From an uncultured bacterium (GTDB taxonomy: Bacteria; Spirochaetota; Leptospiria; Leptospirales; Leptonemataceae): a DNA stretch of 64,000 nt. Location: positions 1 to 64,000 of the forward strand of contig CALFVU010000013.1 in NCBI GenBank assembly GCA_937928085.1, written 5' to 3'. Positions 57,013-64,000 of this stretch are shown one piece after another (within the stretch, counting starts at the first letter, position 1; each line of letters begins with the position of its first letter). The notes beneath the pieces were generated by a model. The model did not search any database, was not told the DNA's origin, and saw only the letters and a program-made list of their open reading frames with translations. The position numbers and the translations under genes are program-made.

Positions 57013-58152
57013 CTATATTTCTTTTGCATCTTTTGGATTAGCCATACATAGAATAGGTACTGAATACTGTAGGTGTGGAAGGTTTTCTTCGGTAAGTCTT
57101 TGACTGGTTTTTCCGGGACCGAAATCTATAATGTAATCCACTTTTAACATAGAAATAGGTTTCAGTGCTAAATCCCAATATAAAGTATTGACATATAAGT
57201 CTCTTGTCATTATAGGTAAAAGATCTTTGTATTCTCTGTAATCTTTTCCACTTGAAAAAGTATAAATAGGAAACTTTAAATCTTTAGTATTATAAACAAA
57301 ATTTTCTTTTTTGACATCATCTAATAATATTTCTACACAAGGTTCCATATAAGGACTATGAAAAGGACAGGTTGTTTTAAGAAAGATATATTTGATTTTA
57401 TTTTCTTCTAAAAATTTTTGATGAATTTTATAAAAAAGTAATAATGATTTTCTATAAGAAGACAAAACACGATTTGTAGGAGTATTATAGAGTCCAATGT
57501 AAATGGGTTTTTCTTCCTTATAAGTAGAATTGAATTCTTCAACGAGATTTGATATAATGGAATGTTCACTACCTAGTACAGCCACCATAGGCGATGGATC
57601 TTTTAAATTCAACTCTTCTGCTAATTGCAATTCTTCTTTCGATGCTTCTATGTAAGGAAAAACTTCTTGTGATCTTAAAGCAAGATAGGTAACGTACTTC
57701 ATATAAAATCTTAGAGCTTGAAAGTATTCTTCCTTTTCTAATCCAAATCCTAATAAAGTTGATGAAATTAACCCCTGACTATGGCCTGTAGCTCCCGCAA
57801 TTATATTTTGAATTTGGGAATATGGATATTTTTTACGGAATAATTCGTAATACGCTAACTGTGTCATTTGAATCATAATTAGGGATACGCCAGCAGTTGA
57901 GAGATAATCATCCGAAGGGAGTTTATTCTCGTCTTTAAGCCATTGCTCTGGATATATACCTTTTGGTGTTGCTATGGCATCTTTGGTTAATGGGTGTAGT
58001 TCTTGAAATACATCAAAACAAACAGAGAAAAATTCTTTAATTTCATTAGAATCATAAATTTTTTTTAATTCTCTATACCATGGAGATCCCTGTCCACCCA
58101 TCTGAAAAAAAATTTTTTTATTTTGCTGCTTTAACTGGTGGATTAAACTCAT
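57013..58152 (-). CDS. malonyl/acyl-CoA:ACP transacylase-like acyltransferase
   Basis: 379 residues, larger than FabD (about 310). KIFFQMGGQGSPWYRELK opens the fold; GATGHSQGLISS near 117 holds the nucleophilic Ser in a GHSQG rather than the usual GHSLG elbow, like the acyltransferase domains of type I fatty-acid synthases; CPFHSPYMEP near 270 holds the catalytic His. The likely role is loading malonyl or another acyl group onto ACP. No ACP or other fab gene is close. AGGAG precedes the ATG. It lies nine bases downstream of efp. Confidence 0.78.
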   Translation of the reverse strand: MSLIHQLKQQNKKIFFQMGGQGSPWYRELKKIYDSNEIKEFFSVCFDVFQELHPLTKDAIATPKGIYPEQWLKDENKLPSDDYLSTAGVSLIMIQMTQLAYYELFRKKYPYSQIQNIIAGATGHSQGLISSTLLGFGLEKEEYFQALRFYMKYVTYLALRSQEVFPYIEASKEELQLAEELNLKDPSPMVAVLGSEHSIISNLVEEFNSTYKEEKPIYIGLYNTPTNRVLSSYRKSLLLFYKIHQKFLEENKIKYIFLKTTCPFHSPYMEPCVEILLDDVKKENFVYNTKDLKFPIYTFSSGKDYREYKDLLPIMTRDLYVNTLYWDLALKPISMLKVDYIIDFGPGKTSQRLTEENLPHLQYSVPILCMANPKDAKEI

Positions 58153-58161
58153 ATTATACTC

Positions 58162-58725
58162 CTATTTGTTTACTCTTTCTACAAAGGATAGATCACGAAG
58201 ATCAATACGAATGATATCACCTTGTCGGATATGAATAGGAACAGAAATTTCACCCCCTGTTTCTACGCGAACTTTTTTCCAGGCTGTTCCAACTGTGTCT
58301 CCTTTTATTCCTTCTTCGGCATAAGTGACTTCTAATTCAACAAAATTGGGTGGAGAAACGCTTACAGGTTGATTTTCATAAAAATAAACATCAAATACCA
58401 TCTGTTCTTTTATAAAGTCTAAAATATCCTCTAATAGTGAGGCTGGAATCGAATATTGTTCGTAATCGCTTTGATCCATCATTACTAATTGATTCCCTTC
58501 TTGATAAAGATAGCTCATACTTTTTTTTTCTAGCTCTACATCTTCTAATTTTTCTGAGGATTTAAATGTTCTTTCAACTACATTCCCTTTTTTTATGTTT
58601 TTTAGTTTTGTCCTTACAAATGCACTGCCTTTACCAGGATTTACAAATTGGGAAAAAGTAACGGTATACAATTCACCATCTACTTTGATTACAGTACCTT
58701 TTCTTAGGTCAATAGGGTTAATCAT
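58162..58725 (-). CDS. efp: elongation factor P
   Basis: 187 residues, three-domain EF-P. The loop NPGKGSAFVRTKL near 32 carries the Lys that is modified in many bacteria, and the C-terminal signature GDIIRIDLRDLSFVERVNK-type segment is present with the family's D-T-R-x2-Y-x3-R replaced by this form. It relieves ribosome stalling at proline stretches. The EpmA, EpmB or other modification genes are not in the window. The start is divergent from lpxD, 84 bases away. Confidence 0.95.
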   Translation of the reverse strand: MINPIDLRKGTVIKVDGELYTVTFSQFVNPGKGSAFVRTKLKNIKKGNVVERTFKSSEKLEDVELEKKSMSYLYQEGNQLVMMDQSDYEQYSIPASLLEDILDFIKEQMVFDVYFYENQPVSVSPPNFVELEVTYAEEGIKGDTVGTAWKKVRVETGGEISVPIHIRQGDIIRIDLRDLSFVERVNK

Positions 58726-58809
58726 AATAGTTTGATAATTTTTTTAGTGTTTTTATATAGTCTATAATTTTTATTTACTAAAATGGATTTTAAAAAAATT
58801 TTATAATTT

Positions 58810-59904
58810 ATGAAGCTTCGTATACCTTTATCATTAAAAGATTTAGAAAAACAACTAAAACATCAAATTGATTTTACAATTACAAAAATAGAAGAAAACA
58901 TTATTATTAAAGAAATCAGTTCTATTGAATTTTATACAAAAGAGTCTTTGATTTTTATCAATCATAAAAAAAATTTACAATATTTAAAGAAAGATTTTGA
59001 TCCTTTAGTTATTGTTACGAATCAAGAAATCTACAAACTTTTGGAAGAAAAAAAACTGAATTCAATTTTTGTGATCACTAAAAATGTAGATGTTTTTAGA
59101 GCTCTATTTTTACAAAAATTTTTAGATAAAGATGTAAGAAAAACTTACTGGGGGAGGATTCATCCTACTGCAGTTATACACAAGGAGGCAAAAGTTTCAT
59201 CAAGTGCTATTGTAGGACCTAATGTAGTGATTGAACCCAAAGCGGTTATTGATGATAATGTTGTTATTATGGCAAATTGTATTATCGAAGAAGGTGCCCA
59301 TGTAGGAGAAAATACAGTTTTATATCCAAATGTGTATGTAGGTTGGAGTTGCATTATTGGAAAAAATTGTATCATACATCCCGGTACGATTATTGGTTCG
59401 GAAGGATTTGGATTTGCACAGGATGAAAATTTTCGTCATTATCGCATTCCTCAGTTGGGAATTGTAGAAATCGAAGATAATGTAGTCATTGGAGCCAATT
59501 GTTGTATCGATAGAGCCTCTTTTGAAAAAACTATTATTCGCAAAGGTGTGATAACAGATAATTTGGTTCATGTAGCTCATAATTGCGAAATAGGAGAGAA
59601 TAGCATCTTGGTTGCACAAGTAGGAATTGCTGGCTCTAGTAAATTGGGGCAAAAAGTCATTTGTAGTGGACAAGTGGGAATTTCTGATCATGTATCCATT
59701 GCAGAGAATACAATTTTATTAGCAAGGACAGCAGTATTAGATAGTATCAACCAGTCTGGAACTTATATGGGATATCCTGCAATACCTGCAATAAAGTTCC
59801 AAAGATTACAAATTCATCTTCATAAACTAGAAGAATATGCAAAAGAAATTAAAGAAATGCGAAACAAAATAAAAGAACTAGAAGAGCATCTAAAAAAAAC
59901 TTAA
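58810..59904 (+). CDS. lpxD: UDP-3-O-acylglucosamine N-acyltransferase
   Basis: 364 residues. A short N-terminal domain is followed by a left-handed beta-helix of hexapeptide repeats from about 117 ([55 protein letters not shown]). [12 protein letters not shown] near 255 contains the catalytic His. The C terminus is coiled coil ([20 protein letters not shown]). It adds the second N-acyl chain in lipid A synthesis, so the organism makes LPS. lpxA, lpxB and lpxC are not in the window. Confidence 0.93.
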   Translation: MKLRIPLSLKDLEKQLKHQIDFTITKIEENIIIKEISSIEFYTKESLIFINHKKNLQYLKKDFDPLVIVTNQEIYKLLEEKKLNSIFVITKNVDVFRALFLQKFLDKDVRKTYWGRIHPTAVIHKEAKVSSSAIVGPNVVIEPKAVIDDNVVIMANCIIEEGAHVGENTVLYPNVYVGWSCIIGKNCIIHPGTIIGSEGFGFAQDENFRHYRIPQLGIVEIEDNVVIGANCCIDRASFEKTIIRKGVITDNLVHVAHNCEIGENSILVAQVGIAGSSKLGQKVICSGQVGISDHVSIAENTILLARTAVLDSINQSGTYMGYPAIPAIKFQRLQIHLHKLEEYAKEIKEMRNKIKELEEHLKKT

Positions 59905-59928
59905 AAATTATCGAACTAAGTATAAAGA

Positions 59929-59962
59929 TCTTTCGTCGGAAAAATAAATACTCGAAAGGAGG
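59929..59962 (+). other. possible leader hairpin touching the ribosome site
   Basis: In the 65-base leader of the next gene, CTTTCG (59930-59935) can pair with CGAAAG (59953-59958), leaving a 17-base loop. The right arm forms the first half of the AAAGGAGG ribosome site (to 59962). A six-pair stem with one extra G-U could partly hide it. It is weak and could be chance. Confidence 0.35.
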
Positions 59963-59969
59963 AAAAACG

Positions 59970-60959
59970 ATGAATTTTAAAAAATTCATATTGCTCTTTT
60001 TTCTTTTAATTGTTGGTATAGGAGCACAAGAAAAAAATCAATTAAGGATCAACTTTGGCTTATGGGGTGGTTTGATAGAGAATGAATTACAAGATAGATT
60101 CAGGCTAGATCATCTAATTGAGGAAAATCAAATATTACGATATGATTCAAACTGGTCTAAAATAAATCCTTTTTTTATTTATCCGATAGGAGTTGATTTT
60201 TTATCATCGAAAGATGATATCAATTTTATCATTAGTTTATCGTTAGGTTATTTTTTTCCTCTGTATGAATATATTAGCGTTGATCAGGACTTTAATACGA
60301 TCCGTTTTGTTCGGTTCCAAAATATAGTAAGTTCTCTTTCTGAATCTACTTTGGGTTGGATTTTAAAATTTAATCGTTTTACGTTTATTCCTAAATTTGG
60401 ATCACAAGGATATAGAAAAGTTCAAAGGTATAAAGAAGAGAGTTTTGGACGAAATATTGGAATATCCATTGGTACTAATTTTGGAAATAATGAATTTGAT
60501 GCTTTTAATTTTGGATATATATTGGGTTTTGATTTTGAACAAAATTTAAATGAAGTTTTTTCGATTGTAGGAGGATTTTTTAGTTCTAAGGCTTTTTCGA
60601 ATGAAAACGGAAAAATGGAATTTAAAACTACGAATATTTTTATAAGAGATGATTCTTTTGAGTTGAAAACAACCTCACAATCATCAAATTTTCTTGTAAA
60701 AAGAGAAAGATATAAACTTGGGATTTTGTATAAATTAAATGAAAGAGAACAATTAGAAGTCGGAATTCGTTCTGAAAAACAAAATTTTTCCTATCCAGGA
60801 TATAAAAATTTAGCGCTATCTTTTACTAACCAAATCATAAAATTTGATTCAAATATTTTTGAATTGTTTACAGATTCAATTCTGTGGTCAAAAGAAAATA
60901 TTCAACAAATTGGTTATTTTTATATTACTTTCCAGCGTAAAATCGATTTAAAAAATTAG
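59970..60959 (+). CDS. putative outer-membrane beta-barrel protein
   Basis: 329 residues with a signal peptide (about 1-19, ending GIGAQ). The mature part alternates aromatic and polar residues with many turn-like stretches, and ends in FYITFQRKIDLKN, with an aromatic near the C terminus; this fits an outer-membrane barrel. No named family is recognised. A strong AAAGGAGG precedes the ATG, and a terminator covers the stop codon, so it is a single-gene transcript with good expression signals. Confidence 0.65.
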   Translation: MNFKKFILLFFLLIVGIGAQEKNQLRINFGLWGGLIENELQDRFRLDHLIEENQILRYDSNWSKINPFFIYPIGVDFLSSKDDINFIISLSLGYFFPLYEYISVDQDFNTIRFVRFQNIVSSLSESTLGWILKFNRFTFIPKFGSQGYRKVQRYKEESFGRNIGISIGTNFGNNEFDAFNFGYILGFDFEQNLNEVFSIVGGFFSSKAFSNENGKMEFKTTNIFIRDDSFELKTTSQSSNFLVKRERYKLGILYKLNEREQLEVGIRSEKQNFSYPGYKNLALSFTNQIIKFDSNIFELFTDSILWSKENIQQIGYFYITFQRKIDLKN

Positions 60960-60985
60960 GGAAGAATTTCCCTAATTTTTTTTCA
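60952..60985 (+). terminator. rho-independent terminator of the outer-membrane protein gene
   Basis: A perfect stem TTAGGGAA (60956-60963) with TTCCCTAA (60968-60975), extended by A-T pairs, encloses a GAAT loop and is followed by a run of eight T. The stop codon TAG lies at 60957-60959 inside the left arm, so the terminator overlaps the end of the coding region. Confidence 0.85.
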
Positions 60986-61086
60986 TAAAAAAATTTTAAG
61001 TTTTTAAAAAAATTTTGTTTTTAATTTTTTTATTAAATTTTCTATCAACATATTTTAAAAAAAATTCAAAATGAATAATTTTTTAG

Positions 61087-61115
61087 TTGACGCGAAATTT
61101 TCGTAATTTTATTTT
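61087..61115 (+). promoter_or_regulatory. candidate groESL promoter
   Basis: TTGACG at 61087-61092, a 17-base spacer and TATTTT at 61110-61115. Transcription would begin near 61122, just where the CIRCE-like operator starts, the arrangement used by HrcA to block initiation. Confidence 0.55.
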
Positions 61116-61124
61116 GTCATTAAA

Positions 61125-61153
61125 TTTAGCAATCAACTGTATCGATTGCTAAA
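61125..61153 (+). promoter_or_regulatory. variant CIRCE operator for HrcA
   Basis: A perfect inverted repeat TTTAGCAATC (61125-61134), nine bases, then GATTGCTAAA (61144-61153). The canonical CIRCE is TTAGCACTC-N9-GAGTGCTAA; here the seventh base of the left arm is A for C and the matching base of the right arm is T for G, so the dyad is kept with a symmetric change. The nine-base spacer and its place before groES fit. HrcA is not encoded in the window. Confidence 0.85.
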
Positions 61154-61187
61154 ATTGTAATAATAAAATTTTATAAGGAGGTACAAT

Positions 61188-61472
61188 ATGAGTATAAAAC
61201 CATTACAAGACAGGGTTTTGATTGAACCATTAGAAGAAAAAGAGGAAAAAATAGGAAGTATCATTATTCCAGATACAGCAAAAGAAAAACCACAAGAAGG
61301 TAAAGTGATAGCAGTGGGTCCAGGACGTCAGGAAAATGGTAAGCTAATTCCATTACAAGTCAAAGTAGGAGATAGAGTTCTTTATGGAAAATATGCAGGT
61401 ACAGAAATTAAAAAAGACGGGAAAGAGTATCTAATTGTTCGAGAAAGTGATATTTTAGCAATCATAGAATAA
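61188..61472 (+). CDS. groES: co-chaperonin GroES
   Basis: 94 residues, full length. [20 protein letters not shown] opens it, [21 protein letters not shown] includes the mobile loop (residues 18-33), and [33 protein letters not shown] is diagnostic. AAGGAGG lies seven bases before the ATG. It is co-transcribed with groEL, under the CIRCE-like operator. Confidence 0.97.
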   Translation: MSIKPLQDRVLIEPLEEKEEKIGSIIIPDTAKEKPQEGKVIAVGPGRQENGKLIPLQVKVGDRVLYGKYAGTEIKKDGKEYLIVRESDILAIIE

Positions 61473-63128
<1,656 letters not shown>

Positions 63129-63131
63129 TCT

Positions 63132-63163
63132 AAATGACGCCTATCTTAAGGCGTCATTTTTAG
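63132..63163 (+). terminator. rho-independent terminator of groESL
   Basis: TGACGCC (63135-63141) pairs with GGCGTCA (63150-63156), extended by A-T pairs, with an eight-base loop TATCTTAA, then TTTTTAG. It lies four bases past the groEL stop. The 165 bases between it and murA hold nothing further that I recognise. Confidence 0.85.
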
Positions 63164-63328
63164 AATAATAAATCCTTGCTTTATCAAATCTATTGATGCA
63201 CAAAGGCACTAAATAATCCACTGTCGAAATATCTCTTTATTGCCAAGTTTTAATCATGATTAAATCCTAACCTCAATTTATGTTATCGATTTTAAAGTTT
63301 TTTATTTACTTGAGAAAAACATAAAGAA

Positions 63329-64000
63329 ATGAAAGATATGCAAAACGAAGTTTTCGAAGTGATTGGTGGATTTAGTATTAATGGAGTAATCAAGCCTCAA
63401 GGAAACAAAAACGAAGCTTTACCGATTTTATCAGCTTCTATTTTAGCAACCGAACCCGTTTATATTGAAAATTTACCAGTTATAGAAGATGTAAAACAAA
63501 TGATCGAAATCTTAAAAAATCTTGGAATAAAAGTTGAATATCCATATCAAAATGATTTAACTAAAATTAAAATTTATCCAGATGGAAAAATCAAAACAGA
63601 AATTCCAAAGGAACTTAGTTCTTTGCTTAGAGGATCGTTAACTTTAGCAGGTCCTATTTTAGCAAGAGAAAGAGAAGTTTTTCTGCCAAGGCCTGGAGGA
63701 GATAGAATTGGAAGAAGAAGATTGGATACTCATATTTTAGCTTTTGAATCTCTAGGGGCAAATGTAAAAGTATATCCTGATGGTTTCGAAATCAAAGCAG
63801 ATATACTAAAATCGGCCGATATTTTGCTTGATGAAACCTCCGTAACTGCAACAGAAAATGCGATTTGTGTTGCAGTTCTTACAGAAGGAGAGACTATCAT
63901 TCGCAATGCGGCGTCTGAACCTCATGTCCAAAATTTATGTCATTTTTTGAATCAATTAGGAGCTAAAATTGAAGGTATTGGTTCTAATGTTTTGAGGATT
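63329..64000 (+). CDS. murA: UDP-N-acetylglucosamine 1-carboxyvinyltransferase (5' part, Asp at the Cys115 position)
   Basis: First 224 residues of MurA, cut by the window end. [13 protein letters not shown] (Lys27-Asn28 for the substrate), [14 protein letters not shown] (Arg101) and [19 protein letters not shown] near 118-136 are the family motifs; [18 protein letters not shown] continues the first domain. The active-site loop residue corresponding to E. coli Cys115 is Asp125 (codon 63701-63703). That change is known in Mycobacterium, Chlamydia and Borrelia MurA and confers resistance to fosfomycin. I start at 63329; an ATG at 63338 is also in frame. No clear Shine-Dalgarno. Confidence 0.93.
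   Translation, partial: MKDMQNEVFEVIGGFSINGVIKPQGNKNEALPILSASILATEPVYIENLPVIEDVKQMIEILKNLGIKVEYPYQNDLTKIKIYPDGKIKTEIPKELSSLLRGSLTLAGPILAREREVFLPRPGGDRIGRRRLDTHILAFESLGANVKVYPDGFEIKADILKSADILLDETSVTATENAICVAVLTEGETIIRNAASEPHVQNLCHFLNQLGAKIEGIGSNVLRI

Noticed and set aside
63160-63328. Searched for a tRNA or small RNA between groEL and murA
   Set aside because: No cloverleaf or strong structure beyond the groESL terminator could be seen.

Overview
This window is AT-rich (roughly 30% GC by eye), densely packed and double-membraned in character. It has lpxD, an Mla-type lipid transporter, a beta-barrel candidate and many lipoprotein or signal peptides. A flagellar rod/hook-type gene, a SpoIIE-TPR sensor, an HATPase-HDOD fusion and two proteins resembling families I know mainly from Leptospira (DUF1564-like, DUF1577-like) point to a spirochaete of the Leptospirales side. 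It is aerobic: a caa3-type oxidase set with Sco and a type II NADH dehydrogenase are present. No rRNA, tRNA, CRISPR array, phage or insertion sequence was seen.

Layout. 1-10.7 kb: a leftward gene cut by the window edge, then a tight rightward run: aspartate aminotransferase, an AmgK-like sugar kinase with a MurU-like nucleotidyltransferase (cell-wall sugar salvage), a TPR protein, a CapA-like phosphoesterase on the other strand, a LolA-like secreted protein, an N-acetylglutamate synthase, a degenerate serine hydrolase, ndh and hisB. 10.7-21.8 kb, leftward: adenosine deaminase family, SpoIIE-TPR phosphatase, an unrecognised 671-residue protein, a membrane protein, RidA, CopZ and a complete TRAP transporter. 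21.8-22.8 kb: a gene-poor kilobase with the broken remains of what may be a lipoprotein gene. 22.8-31.6 kb: a small secreted protein, FlgF/FlgG-type protein, ATP-grasp protein, a membrane iron-sulphur oxidoreductase (EtfD-like), a DUF1564-like protein and two tandem VWA paralogues.

31.8-43.5 kb: an ECF sigma factor with an NrsF-like anti-sigma, HATPase-HDOD protein, methyltransferase, aroC, a lipoprotein shaped like an S41 protease but lacking its catalytic residues, a pteridine-reductase-like SDR and folB, then the leftward sco-coxB-coxA-coxC-coxD operon. 43.6-50.1 kb: rplU-prp-rpmA-obgE-proB, then tig-clpP-clpX. 50.1-58.7 kb, leftward: DUF1820-like protein, mlaE-mlaD-mlaF, a galM-like epimerase, secreted endonuclease I, a DUF1577-like PilZ protein, LOG, a malonyltransferase-like acyltransferase and efp. 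58.8-64 kb, rightward: lpxD, an outer-membrane protein, groES-groEL behind a variant CIRCE operator, and the first half of murA.

The main finds are enzymes that keep their fold and gene context but appear to have lost catalytic residues. The ClpP encoded between tig and clpX has Asn in place of the nucleophilic Ser and Leu in place of the catalytic Asp, so it looks like a ClpR-type subunit. The S41-like lipoprotein lacks both Ser and Lys, and the serine-hydrolase-like protein lacks the SxxK Lys. MurA has Asp at the fosfomycin-target Cys position, which together with AmgK-MurU predicts fosfomycin tolerance by two independent routes. The groE operator is a symmetric variant of CIRCE with compensating changes in both arms.
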